A DNA stretch of 64,000 nucleotides from DATKEJ01 sp963768715. Its GTDB lineage: Bacteria > Bacteroidota > Rhodothermia > Rhodothermales > DATKEJ01. The number at the start of each line of letters is the position of its first letter. Within the stretch, counting starts at the first letter, position 1. The position numbers and the translations under genes are program-made. Of this stretch, positions 10,201 to 19,271 are shown piece after piece. Below the pieces are notes generated by a model, which was given only the letters and a program-made list of their open reading frames with translations, was not told the origin of the DNA and searched no databases. Location of the stretch: NCBI GenBank assembly GCA_963768715.1, contig CAVYJC010000011.1, forward strand, positions 124,001 through 188,000. Reading direction: 5' to 3'.

Positions 10201-12035
10201 CTCCAGTCTGCGATAGGCCGTCGACCACGACCGCGCTTGTAATTGTGGGCAGTTTCGTCAGGGGCTGGATTGTGCAGACTCCACCGCTGCACCCTGGATC
10301 GGTTCCGGCATCGATGTCGAAGGTGATCGTATCGGTGCCCGGACTGACATTGGCGAAGTCGAGCGCGTCCCTAAGCGAACCGGCGCCGTCGTTGTTCGTG
10401 TTCGTTACGATGGAGCTGCCGGCAATCGGGTTGCATTGGGAGAACTCACTCGAATTGCCACTTGGATCAGTCGCCGTCGCGGTGATGAACCAGCCGGCAG
10501 AGATTCCAGTCGTGTTGACGCTCTCATTGATGGTCGCGTCGCCGGAACCGTTGGTGGTCACGTCAGCGCCGCCGAGGAATCGCTCCCCTTCACCAAAATC
10601 AGAGCTGTCACAGGTCTGGCTTGCGAAGAATTCGACCCGGTAGGTAGTAGACGCAGCGGAATTGAGTGAGCCGGTCACACTCGTCGTCGCAGCCCCGCTT
10701 GTGGTAGCAGGCAGACCGTCGATCACCGGATAGTTCTGACGTTGGTTTGCTCCTGCATCCGGATCGCTCGTATCGTTGCCGGTCACTCCGGCGGCGTCGA
10801 TGTCGATGCCGAGGCCGGCATTGTCGAAAACCCAGTTGCCGAGGATCTGGTTGCCGGTGCCTGACAGAACTCTGATGCCGTCATCGCTGCTGTTCGCGAT
10901 CCGGTTTCCGGCGCCGGTCGCCAGGCCTCCCACCGAATTGTCGCTGGCTTCGTTGATCTGGACCCCCGCCCCACCATTACCTAGTGGGTCCGTCCCGTTC
11001 AACGCAGTACCGATGAAGTTGCCCTCGATGAGCGTGCCGGATATGACGCTGTTGAATCCCGAGAGGGTGATCCCGTCGTCGCCATTGCCGGATATGAGAT
11101 TGCACGCCCGGTTGCATACTCCCGCGTCGTGGTCGGTGCCCCCGATCTGGTTGTCAGCCGAGGTCGCGCCTGAGGATCCCGACATGAAGATGCCGCCGAA
11201 GCCACCGTTTGCGAGGGCGGACGTACCCGTTACGTCGGTGCCGATGAAGTTGCCTTGAATCACGTTGTTGCTCGTCGGACCGCCGCTCGCCGGGGAGATA
11301 CCGATACCCATGAACGAGTTGCCCGAGATCAGATTTCGGGCCGAGACGGTCGTGCCACCGATCGTATTATTGCTCGAGTTGTTGGAGATTCCGATCCCCG
11401 TCGAATTACCTTCGGCCGTGGTACCGATCGCGTCGGTACCGATGAAATTGCACTCAACCGTGTTTCCGCCCGCATCGCGCAATTCGATGCCTTTTTGCGG
11501 AAAATCGTTGATGACAAGACCGCGTATCAGCGAGCCACCGGAACTAACCACAAACGCGCTTGCGTAGGACGGCGCCGCATTCCCATCGATGACGATCTGC
11601 AGCGTCGGCGGCCAGGTCGCGCAGCTTGCGCCGGGTTGACTCAGCCCGTTGATGAAGACCGGGTCGGTGATCTCGGGGGTGGCGCTGGATGCGTTTTCCG
11701 CAGGCTGGAACTCGTGTGGACCGGTACCGGAAATGTTGAACCGGATTTCGTCCCGCATCGCGCCTCCTCCCGTGCCAGGAGTACCGGTTACCAGCGCCTG
11801 TTCCTGCACGGTTAGATCCCCCAGTCCAAAGTCGCCGTTCGCGAGGCTGATCGCCTCGGCCAGTGTCAGGTCGGCATCGTCGTCGTAGTTGTCTGCGGTC
11901 GAGGTGACGGTGATGACAGCTTGGGCCCGCAACGGCGTGCGGAACTCCAAACAAGCCGACCGCCAGTACGATGAGGATTGCATGGGACGGTCGTCGCAGT
12001 GATTCCAAGATGGCATGAGTGTCCAGTAAAGACAT
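7262..12035 (-). CDS. Giant secreted beta-helix protein with T9SS sorting domain, frameshifted
   Basis: Read with shifts at about 11930, 9475 and 8330, this gives one surface protein of about 1,590 residues. A signal peptide (MSLLDTHAILESL... to ...FGVPHAVA) starts at 12035. A CSLREA-like segment (ITVTSTADNYDDDADLTLAE) follows. Then come three ~450-residue modules, each with a GLSQPGASC-WPPTL motif, right-handed beta-helix repeats rich in NLISGN and NFIGTD, and a T/S-rich spacer (TTSVTGSL). The C-terminus LPVELASF... ASETNNAGFEIQ and AYPNPFSTSSTIRYELP is a T9SS type A sorting domain, so the protein should cross the outer membrane by T9SS and attach to the surface. Beta-helix modules of this kind are often adhesins or polysaccharide binders; no lyase residues were recognised. 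The three shifts may be sequencing indels. Confidence 0.75.
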
Positions 12036-12055
12036 GGTGGATGTCGGTTCGGTGG

Positions 12056-12100
12056 TAGTAGGCTAGTAAGGCTAGTAAGGCTAGTAGGCTAGTACTATCA
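12056..12100. repeat. Micro-tandem repeat (GGCTAGTAA, period 9 with variants)
   Basis: Four or five imperfect copies of GGCTAGTAA lie between the start of the beta-helix gene and the end of the LacI gene. They are of the same short-tandem type found at many other gene borders in the window. Confidence 0.6.
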
Positions 12101-12107
12101 ATCTCAA

Positions 12108-13294
12108 TCACCTACAAACTAACAATGTTTTCCAAAAAGCCAATAGCGGCGCGAGCCGAGAAGATTTTCTTGCCAAGGCGCCAAGCCGCAAAGGAGCCTG
12201 GGGTGAGTAGAGAAACAGAAATGAGGCGGCCGATGCCGCAGTCATCGGGCTCCGGTGAGGGGGGGCGAACGGCGGGTCGGCATCGGCGACGTAACGGCTT
12301 CCAATCGTGCTCGCCCGCGCCATCAGGACGCCTTTGAAACTGAAAATCTCGGGCTCGTAATCGTCCGGGTCATTGATAGCCGCGACCAGCGTCTCAACGG
12401 CCTTCCTTCCCATCTCTGCAATCGGAACGTGGATCGTCGATAGGGTGGGGGTCTGGTATCTGGCGCTCGGAATGTCGTCGAATCCAATCACCGCCATATC
12501 GTCGGGAATATGGCATCCGCTCTCGGTCAGCGCGAACATCACGCCGATCGCCGAGTCGTCGTTAGCCGCGAACACGGCAGTCGGACGGTGTTCATGTGCA
12601 AGCAGCTTGCGCGCCGCCCCATGCCACCCTCCCGGGTAAAGTCTCCACTGTAGATGAGATCGGGCTCTACAGGCAGACCAGCCTCGGCAAGCGCCTTCTG
12701 GTATCCCAGAAAGCGTTCGTGCGCTTCGCCGTTCGACTCAGGTCCTTTCACCATCGCGATGCGACGGTGCCCTTCGTCGATGAGGTGACGGACCGCCAAA
12801 CAGGCCGACTCTAGGTTGTCAGTTTGAAGCGACGAATGCCCCGGGAGCAGTTTCGGCGCATGCAAGAAAACAGTAGGCGTTCCGTTGGGAGCGGCTTCCA
12901 GAAATAGGTCGTGATCCAGGTCGTGCGTCACCACCAGAAAGCCGTCGACCCAGCCGTTCATCCGCCGAAAGGCTGACTGGACCGAAGCCAGGTCGTTGTG
13001 GGTTCCGGCGATGAGTAGCTCCCTTTTTGCGTGAACAACCGCCTCGTCGACGCTCCTTATCAGTACTGAAAAGAATTCGCCGTGCGCCAGCGGCAATAGA
13101 ACGCCGATCACTTTTGTCAGACGTACGCTCAGACTGCGAGCTGAGGCGTTGGGCACGTAGTTGAGTGCCTTGGCCGCAGCAAAGATGCGTTGCCTAGTCT
13201 CTTCGTTTACCAGGGCGGAGTGATTGAATGCCCTCGAAACAGTAGATGCTGAGACAGCTGACGTCCGGGCGACGTCTTGAATTGTTGCAGCCAT
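12108..13294 (-). CDS. LacI-family transcriptional regulator, frameshifted
   Basis: The N-terminus MAATIQDVARTSAVSASTVS is the LacI helix-turn-helix, followed by the hinge helix (ASARSLSVR) and a sugar-binding periplasmic-protein fold. A frameshift at about 12615 splits the ORF; after it the reading continues as VFAANDDSAIGVMFALTESG and VIGFDDIPSARY, which are standard LacI C-domain motifs. After RASTIGSR, about 50 residues form an odd tail rich in Leu/Ala/Arg (APLRLGALARKSSRLAPL), encoded by a low-complexity GGCGCCAAG stretch and probably not ancestral. The gene faces an operator at 13329. It likely controls carbohydrate genes, but the targets are not evident here. Confidence 0.8.
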
Positions 13295-13328
13295 GCGTCA
13301 CACCCTGAAGTCTGCGCAACCGATTTCA

Positions 13329-13342
13329 TGAAAGCGGTTGCA
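13329..13342. promoter_or_regulatory. LacI-family operator
   Basis: TGAAAGCGGTTGCA fits the general LacI/GalR operator pattern TGnAAnCGnTTnCA exactly, with the central CG. It sits 34 bases upstream of the lacI start codon, a place where it would allow autoregulation. Confidence 0.6.
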
Positions 13343-13562
13343 TTTCATCTACGATACACATCATTGACTGCCGTGTCAAGACGGAATTGTCGCCGGGGGC
13401 ATTCTCAACCGGGCGCGAGCCTGTATTAACCTGGTCCATGCCAGGTGCTCGAGTTTGGTCGTCAGACCAAATCGCGTAGGTATTACGTCGAGCAGCCCAT
13501 CTCAATCCTAAGGCGGGCAGCTTCCGTTTTTGCCCCAAGAGATTTCGCCGGCTACGCCGGTG

Positions 13563-13961
13563 TCAGTCTCTGGACAGGGATCTATTCAAGTCTACCGCCG
13601 CACGCACGAGCGCTTTCAGCGCCTCCTCGTCTATTTCCTCACCCTCGTGGAAGTCGATGGCGCGTCGGGTGTTTCCCTCGAGACTGGAGTTGAACAGACC
13701 CGCAGGATCGTCCAGTGCAGCACCTCTGGCGAAGGTCATCTTCACCTTGTCCTTGTACGTCTCGCCCGTGCAGATCAAACCGTCGTGCGACCACGCCAGA
13801 ACCCCTGAGGGGTTTGACGGCTTTCTCCATTTTACTTCCTCGATCACATCCGGGTCGGCCTCCTTGATGATAGCGCGGATGCGCTTGAGCGTCTCGCCGC
13901 GCCAGTCGCCCGGGTCATTGAATCTTGCGTCGATCGGACTCGATGTTGAATCGTCTTTCAT
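13563..13961 (-). CDS. DUF1801-type protein
   Basis: A 132-residue cytoplasmic protein of the YdhG/DUF1801 type. The pattern WRGETLKRIRAIIKEADPDV, VEEVKWRKPS, GLICTGETYKDKVKMTF and GAALDDPAGLFNSSLEG is characteristic. Function is undefined; some relatives bind small molecules and lie near stress genes. I placed the start at the internal ATG (MKDDSTSSP) because upstream residues are unlike the family. It stands alone between divergent neighbours. Confidence 0.75.
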   Translation of the reverse strand: MKDDSTSSPIDARFNDPGDWRGETLKRIRAIIKEADPDVIEEVKWRKPSNPSGVLAWSHDGLICTGETYKDKVKMTFARGAALDDPAGLFNSSLEGNTRRAIDFHEGEEIDEEALKALVRAAVDLNRSLSRD

Positions 13962-14121
13962 ACTGTCACACCTATTGGAGAACCATACCAGGAGGTGCTG
14001 AAAGCTAATCAATATCGTACGTGCGTTTACAGTGACGTTTTCTGCATGCAGTGCGACTGCTCGGGATTCTTGGTCGGGGCATTTCACTATCTTGCTCGAC
14101 CCTTAAAACCACTGGCAGACA

Positions 14122-14937
14122 ATGCACGGATCAGCCTTCGAACAACAGCGGTCGTTTTTTGAGACGTTCGGGTTTCTGAAGCTGCCCGGAATGCTGGAGA
14201 ACGACCTTTCAGCCATTACCCATGAGTTCGAGGAAGTGTTTGCCCAGCAGGGACTGCATCACGACGGGACGACCCGCACAGCGGTGGTTCCGTTCATCGA
14301 CACGAGACCCGCACTCTGTGCGCTACTGGACCGCGACGACATCATTGCGGCGGTCAGCAATCTGATCGGCTCCGACTTCAACTACATGGGCAGTGACGGA
14401 AACTACTACGCGGGCGACACGACCTGGCACCGGGACGGGCATATGGCGAGCAACAGCTATATCAAAGTCGCACTCTATCTCGATCGCGTGACCCACGATA
14501 CCGGTTGTCTCCGGGTCATGCCCGGATCCCACACAGATGCGGCGCTGGAGCTTTGGCATGATGCGGTTCTACGAGATTCCGAACGTGTCTGGAGTCTTCA
14601 TCAGCGCGATTTGCCGTCCTACTCAATCGAAAGCGAACCCGGCGACGTGCTCATTTTCAGTCATCGACTCCTGCACGCATCGTTTGGTGGAGGCCGTTCA
14701 CGGCGCATGTTCACGATGAACCTGGGCCGACATGCACAGACGGAACAGGAAATTGATGATCTTATCGAATATGGAAGCCTCCATTTCGTTCGTAACGGAA
14801 TTGGGCAACCTTACGGCGATCAAATGATTGCCACGGCCTCCCCTCAACGGATGGTCCATCTTAGCCAGTTTCCCATGTATTGGCAGGCCTCTAACGATCG
14901 CCACTCGGCCCAGAAGAGAGCCGAGCAACCCGCCTGA
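14122..14937 (+). CDS. Phytanoyl-CoA dioxygenase (PhyH)-family Fe(II)/2-oxoglutarate oxygenase
   Basis: A 271-residue double-stranded beta-helix oxygenase. The iron-binding facial triad is visible as His103 and Asp105 in TTWHRDGHM, with the distal His (His185) in FSHRLLHASFGG. An Arg shortly after it (GRSRRMFTMN) would hold 2-oxoglutarate. CLRVMPGSH is another family mark. Length is typical. The substrate is unknown; bacterial PhyH proteins hydroxylate diverse small molecules. There is no operon partner: the next gene is convergent. Confidence 0.8.
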   Translation: MHGSAFEQQRSFFETFGFLKLPGMLENDLSAITHEFEEVFAQQGLHHDGTTRTAVVPFIDTRPALCALLDRDDIIAAVSNLIGSDFNYMGSDGNYYAGDTTWHRDGHMASNSYIKVALYLDRVTHDTGCLRVMPGSHTDAALELWHDAVLRDSERVWSLHQRDLPSYSIESEPGDVLIFSHRLLHASFGGGRSRRMFTMNLGRHAQTEQEIDDLIEYGSLHFVRNGIGQPYGDQMIATASPQRMVHLSQFPMYWQASNDRHSAQKRAEQPA

Positions 14938-15229
14938 TCGCGGGCGTTAGAGGGAGTGCGTCGCACCCCCGTATGCGCTTCACCCGTTTCGATCGACCCC
15001 GATTGTGGACCGGCCGACTCCGCTGTCAATTTGCTCCCCGCAGAAATGCCTGTATCTCCGGTCCGATGCGCTGCTTCTCACATTCCGTTACGCCGTGCCC
15101 GCATTCACTGGGCACAGAAAGAGTCTGTGCTCCAACCAGTCGAGAAAGAGCTTCGGCCTGTCACGACATGATCATCCGGTGAGTTCGCCGCCGCCGTGGT
15201 CGCACCGGGGCCGCTTGGCAACATGATTC
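14938..15229. other. Intergenic region between convergent genes
   Basis: About 290 bases with no credible ORF. A short GTGCGTCGCAC palindrome near 14955-14965 is the only structure noticed. Confidence 0.4.
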
Positions 15230-15870
15230 TCAAGGCAGAATCGACAACCTTTCGTCCCCGTGGGTGATGAATGGCAGGATGCGACTTGCGGTGAGCCATG
15301 CCACGCCGAATGCGGTCAACGCCGCGGCCTCGCCCCAGAATGTCAATCTGGGAATCAGGTGGCCGATCGCGTCACCCAGAAGGAGGTCGGCCGCCATGGT
15401 CGCCATGGAAAGGAGGATGATGCCGCCGCAAGCCAGATAGAGGATCGAGCGGAACCGGGCCTGGGGAAACTTCTTGGTTTTCGCTCGCTGGTAGAACGAC
15501 CAGCAGAAGAAGGCGAGGATCAGGAACATGGTAACCGCCGAGACGATGTGTAATCCGGGCACGATCTCTGGGTGACTCCGCACCGCAGGGAAACAGCGCC
15601 ACGCCGATCGCGGAAACTCGCGGCAATCTTGCTCAGCACGAGCTCGCGTTTGGATCTCCCGTTGTACGCAAGCAGAAACGCGGCGATCGCGAACAGAAAT
15701 CCGACCAGAATATCTCGTGACTTTCCTACCTCATAGTAAGCGTCGCTGATCGAATCGAGAGGCGTGTCCGAGAAGATGGCCGTCAGAAGGGCCAGGGAGA
15801 TCGCCATGACGCCAACGATGAGCTTGAGCGTATGGTGGTCGATCTCCAATCGGAAGGAAGTAGGGGACAT
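15230..15870 (-). CDS. Multi-span membrane protein, frameshifted
   Basis: Two ORF pieces join into one membrane protein of about 210 residues. The first (from MSPTSFRLEIDHHTLKLIVG) carries two membrane spans, ending at LSKIAASF. A short bridging stretch AIGVALFPC is in a third frame. The second piece (RSHPEIVPGLHIVSAVTMF onward) carries three more spans. The shifts are at about 15608 and 15580. The RSHPEIVPGLH-type loop between spans suggests a conserved small family, but I cannot name a function. The start at 15870 follows a GGGG-rich ribosome-binding-like stretch. Confidence 0.6.
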
Positions 15871-15893
15871 GGTGGTATAGGATTGGTGTAGAA

Positions 15894-16466
15894 TCACGTT
15901 TTCCTGGCCCGATCGAGAAGGTCGGCTACTTCGAGACGAGAAGCCCACTTGTCGAGATACTCATCATCGAGATTGTCACCCTGGACCTTGAGTACGCCGA
16001 GGATATCCGACCACTGTCGGTCTGACACCTCGTCGCCGAGCTGGTACCAGAGCAGTTTGTGGAGCAGCGTGTCCTCCGGACTCGCGAATCGGACCGTGAC
16101 CGCACCATCCGGACCATTGAGTTCTTCCGATCGAGCACGTTTCATTTCTTGCTGAGACCAGTCATCGCGCCGCATCAAGAATACGTCCGCCTTGAACATG
16201 GTGGCCAGGTGGATCACGTTGAAGGAGCCTCGCCTTCGGACGGCGTCGCGGATCATGTCTGCGTCCACGTAAAACTCGCGACCGAGCAATTCCCTGAGTC
16301 GGTCCGCGTGTGACAAGGCGAGGTCGGCGACGAGATCGACGTCCTGAGTAGCGCGTGGGACGCCGTAAACGGAGCTGGCCAGCGACCCGCCCACGAGGTA
16401 TTTGATTCCAAGTTCATCGAAGGCCTGGGCGACCTTAACGATCACGAGTACAGGCTCCGAGAACAT
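15894..16466 (-). CDS. Nucleotidyltransferase, AbiEii/MenT-like fold
   Basis: A 190-residue protein with the polymerase-beta nucleotidyltransferase signature: LVGGSLASSVYGVPRATQD then VDLVADL gives GGS followed by D-x-D. A later region (RFASPEDTLLHKLLWYQLG, SDRQWSDILGVLK) is typical of standalone nucleotidyltransferases related to AbiEii-type toxins. Its ATG overlaps the upstream gene's stop as TGATG, implying coupled translation with a small helical partner. The arrangement suggests a toxin-antitoxin-like unit in which this would be the toxin, but that is inferred from order only. Confidence 0.7.
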   Translation of the reverse strand: MFSEPVLVIVKVAQAFDELGIKYLVGGSLASSVYGVPRATQDVDLVADLALSHADRLRELLGREFYVDADMIRDAVRRRGSFNVIHLATMFKADVFLMRRDDWSQQEMKRARSEELNGPDGAVTVRFASPEDTLLHKLLWYQLGDEVSDRQWSDILGVLKVQGDNLDDEYLDKWASRLEVADLLDRARKT

Positions 16467-16729
16467 CAGTATCCGGCCTCGTCCAAATTCCAACCAAAGA
16501 CTCGTTTCATCAACTCCGGGTCCAGCCATCGAGAAGCGACCCGGAGTGCTTGCTCTCGCTCATCCGCCTCAGGATGTCGTCTCCTGATATCCAGTAGCGC
16601 CATTTCTTGCACCGCCCTTGTCAGCTCGCTTACCCGTTCTGCCTTTTCAGCGGCCGACATGGCGCGATAGCCGGCGATCAGAATCGCTTCGATTCTTGGA
16701 TCGGTATCGTTGGGTAGTTTCGAATCCAT
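16466..16729 (-). CDS. Small helical protein, partner of the nucleotidyltransferase
   Basis: An 87-residue charged, helix-rich protein (MDSKLPNDTDPRIEAILIAG onward) with a heptad-like middle (AAEKAERVSELTRAVQEMAL). I prefer the start at 16729 over the longer ORF, whose first 15 residues look non-native. Overlap with the next gene and the small size fit an antitoxin role or a regulatory subunit. No DNA-binding motif is obvious. Confidence 0.6.
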   Translation of the reverse strand: MDSKLPNDTDPRIEAILIAGYRAMSAAEKAERVSELTRAVQEMALLDIRRRHPEADEREQALRVASRWLDPELMKRVFGWNLDEAGY

Positions 16730-16823
16730 CACTTTCGGGTCTGCGCAAACGGGTCGCTGGCTCAACGATAGCACGCAGTCGTTGCCGTTGCAAGTGGAGC
16801 GCGTCGAAGCAGCGGCGCACAGG

Positions 16824-17858
16824 CTAACTCAGCGACTTGACCAGACCCAACCGCAAGAGACTCTCTGCAGTGGCGACGATCGCGTCTTCGCGCGAGCGCG
16901 GCGCCCAGCCTAATAGATTCCGGGCCTTTTCGTTCGTGGCGCTCCTGCGCTTGTCGAGCTGAGGTACGATGGATCGGACATCCGAATTGAAAAGAGCCAC
17001 CAACCGCACAAGCCAGTTTGGAAGCTCGCGGGCCGGAACGCGTTTCGCGGCCTCGCCAAGGCGCGATTTCAGGATCTTCGCCATCTCAAGGACTGACATC
17101 CACTCACCAGAGACCGCGAGGAATCGCTCTCCCTTCGCTGCGGGATGCGTCATCGCACGCAGGTGGAGATCCACGACGTCTCGGACGTCGACTACACCGA
17201 ATGAGATCCGTGGACAGCCGGGCACTGCCCCGTCCATCAACCGCTGAATCAGAACGATCGACGTTGAATAATCCGCCCCGAGGACGGGACCGAAGACACC
17301 GACCGGATTCACGACGGAGAGCTCCATGCCGCCACCCTCGCTGTTCACAAAGTTCCATGCCGCCTTCTCCGCCAGGGTCTTCGACTTCACGTAAGGGGTT
17401 GCCGCTGGGCTTTCCAGATTCGACCAGTCCGTCTCGTCGAAGGGCTCGTCGCGCAGATCGTGGCCGTAACCCACTGCTGCAAACGACGACGTGACGACTA
17501 CACGCGTGACTCCTGCGTCTCGCGCCGCCCGCAATACCCGCAGCGTGCCGTTCCTGGCCGGCACGATCAATTCGTCCTCGTCCTTGGGTTGCGATACCGG
17601 GAAGGGCGACGCAACATGCAAAACGTACTCGCATCCCTCGACGGCCTCCTTCCAGCCCTCGTCCGATTCCAGATCTGCAGCGATGAACGAAAGGCGTCCG
17701 TCAGACTCAATCCCGGCTGTCTCCAGCAGCCCCCGGACCTTGTCTTCACGCGACAAGCTTCGGACGGTCGTTCGCACCTCGTAGCCCGCTGTTAGGAGTT
17801 GCAGGAGTGCATGGCTCCCGATGAAGCCCGATCCGCCGGTGACAAGGACTCTGGTCAT
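16824..17858 (-). CDS. NAD-dependent epimerase / dihydroflavonol-4-reductase-like SDR
   Basis: A 344-residue extended short-chain dehydrogenase. The Rossmann motif TGGSGFIGSH lies at residues 7-16, VTSS at about 123-126 and the catalytic YVKSK follows at about 157-161. VLHVASPFPV, typical of the dihydroflavonol/aldehyde-reductase branch, is present. It would reduce an aldehyde or ketone using NAD(P)H in the cytoplasm. The start overlaps the stop of the upstream DinB fragment (ATGA), so it may be read from the AlkZ-related gene's promoter. Confidence 0.8.
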   Translation of the reverse strand: MTRVLVTGGSGFIGSHALLQLLTAGYEVRTTVRSLSREDKVRGLLETAGIESDGRLSFIAADLESDEGWKEAVEGCEYVLHVASPFPVSQPKDEDELIVPARNGTLRVLRAARDAGVTRVVVTSSFAAVGYGHDLRDEPFDETDWSNLESPAATPYVKSKTLAEKAAWNFVNSEGGGMELSVVNPVGVFGPVLGADYSTSIVLIQRLMDGAVPGCPRISFGVVDVRDVVDLHLRAMTHPAAKGERFLAVSGEWMSVLEMAKILKSRLGEAAKRVPARELPNWLVRLVALFNSDVRSIVPQLDKRRSATNEKARNLLGWAPRSREDAIVATAESLLRLGLVKSLS

Positions 17859-18109
17859 AAATAAGCACCCTCTCTTTCTCCACGAATAGACAAGATTCGT
17901 TTCACATGATGCTCGACATGGTTTGCCTGCATCTGAACTACAAAGCCTACGGGCACGATCTCTATTTCACCATTTGGCTCACGGAGTCCTACCGACTTGT
18001 TCCATGCATCGGGAACATGTTCAATAAGTTGCACGACGTGGTCTCTGACAGCCTTGAGCACAGTCAGAGCGCCGCGAGGTCCGGATAAACTTCGTTGAAA
18101 GGAATCCAC
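17855..18109 (-). pseudogene. DinB-family C-terminal fragment
   Basis: 84 residues matching only the last half of a DinB/YfiT four-helix metalloprotein: GALTVLKAVRDHVVQLIEH and the closing VQMQANHVEHHVKRIL, where HVEHH supplies metal ligands. About 80 N-terminal residues, including the first metal His, are missing. The 5' end overlaps the AlkZ-related gene by 46 bases, which looks like a deletion junction. Probably non-functional unless it works as a short variant. Confidence 0.6.
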
Positions 18110-18597
18110 AGATCGTTCTCGATTTTCGGATCATTCGAACGAACGATGTTCAAACTGATCTGGAGCTTCTTGAGTGCCGTGTCAAATCGGCTCTTGGTGC
18201 ATCCGAGCTCGGATATCGCGCGTCGCCTTAGATCACCGGTGTATGCCGGCTCTTCGCGAATGAATTCGTAGATCGCCTGGGAGAGGGGATCGAGCTCGGC
18301 GACCGGCTGATGATTTTCAGGGTAGTGGACCGTGCGGAAGTAGTCCATTTCCATGAGCGCGGCGTCACCTCCAGGCACTTTCCCATAAAACACCTCGTCG
18401 GGAAATGTCTGCGGGATCTCCGTTTTCCATTTCCAGATAGCCGAGACCTTCGGGCTCCAGCCTCCGCCGGCGGGCTTTTCCTCCGGGAGATCGGTGTTGT
18501 CCCAAAGGGAGGGATAGGGTGAATTCTTGCTCCCGAACACGGTGCACACCTTGTGCTCGAGGATAAACTCACACGCGTCTTCGAACGTCTTGATCAT
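18064..18597 (-). CDS. AlkZ-related winged-helix protein
   Basis: A 177-residue protein starting MIKTFEDACEFILEHKVCTV, then PSLWDNTDLPEE, KVSAIWKWKTEIPQTFP and EVFYGKVPGGDAALMEMDYF. This pattern matches small proteins annotated as related to the DNA glycosylase AlkZ/YcaQ. The C-terminal part (YEFIREEPAYTGDLRRRAIS) resembles a winged helix. It might act on DNA, but the catalytic QxQ motif of true AlkZ is not seen, so no activity is claimed. Its 3' end runs into the DinB fragment. Confidence 0.6.
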   Translation of the reverse strand: MIKTFEDACEFILEHKVCTVFGSKNSPYPSLWDNTDLPEEKPAGGGWSPKVSAIWKWKTEIPQTFPDEVFYGKVPGGDAALMEMDYFRTVHYPENHQPVAELDPLSQAIYEFIREEPAYTGDLRRRAISELGCTKSRFDTALKKLQISLNIVRSNDPKIENDLWIPFNEVYPDLAAL

Positions 18598-18640
18598 GAT
18601 AGAAAGATACTACGCCTCGAACTGTGCAGGGTCGCCGCGC

Positions 18641-19144
18641 TCAGTTCACCCGCCCATCATACGAAAGCTCTCCATCACCGAAGTTGCCGGAAACGGCCAG
18701 TTCTCCATCAAGACCTCCGCCCAACAGAATCCGACCTTCAACGTCACCTCCCGCCTGCACCTGCGCCGTGTAGGTCAAGCTGCCTGATGCAGCCGACCCA
18801 TTGATCGCACCGGTGAACGTGCCGTGTGCGATCCATTCCTCATCGTACTTTCCGATCACCGGGGGCGTCTCACAAGGTCCATAGACGAGAATCCGGTAGT
18901 CGATTTCGAGCGAGCCGGAAAGCGTTCCGGATATATCATAGGCTTGTCTTAGATCAACAACGCAGTTTCCTCCAGCATCTACTCTGACGGGCTGCTCCAG
19001 AGGAATCCCAGCAGGTGCGAACGTCCCTGAGACTTCCATTTCACTTCTTGTCTGCCTGGGTGCGTCCTGAGCCATGATTTGTCGTCCGAAGAGCAGGGAT
19101 GAGACAGCCAACAGGAGGCTGCAGTAAGTCAGTCGTTTAATCAT
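18641..19144 (-). CDS. Secreted beta-rich protein, unknown function
   Basis: 167 residues with a clear signal peptide (MIKRLTYCSLLLAVSSLLFG... cleavage near IMAQ). The mature part alternates polar and hydrophobic residues (EMEVSGTFAPAG, SGTLSGSLEIDYRILVYGP, HGTFTGAINGS, GRILLGGGLDGEL), which suggests a small beta barrel of the DUF3224/lipocalin type. Two Cys residues could form a disulfide in the periplasm. No function can be named. Confidence 0.6.
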   Translation of the reverse strand: MIKRLTYCSLLLAVSSLLFGRQIMAQDAPRQTRSEMEVSGTFAPAGIPLEQPVRVDAGGNCVVDLRQAYDISGTLSGSLEIDYRILVYGPCETPPVIGKYDEEWIAHGTFTGAINGSAASGSLTYTAQVQAGGDVEGRILLGGGLDGELAVSGNFGDGELSYDGRVN

Positions 19145-19271
19145 TGTTCTTCTCCGAACATCTGTCCTCAGTTTCTATCCGGCATCGCGGCGACCCCTGG
19201 CTTGAGTACTCGGACATAAGGAAGTACCCCAACTCGACAACACGGGTGGTCCATAGGAGGTGCGAGACAGA

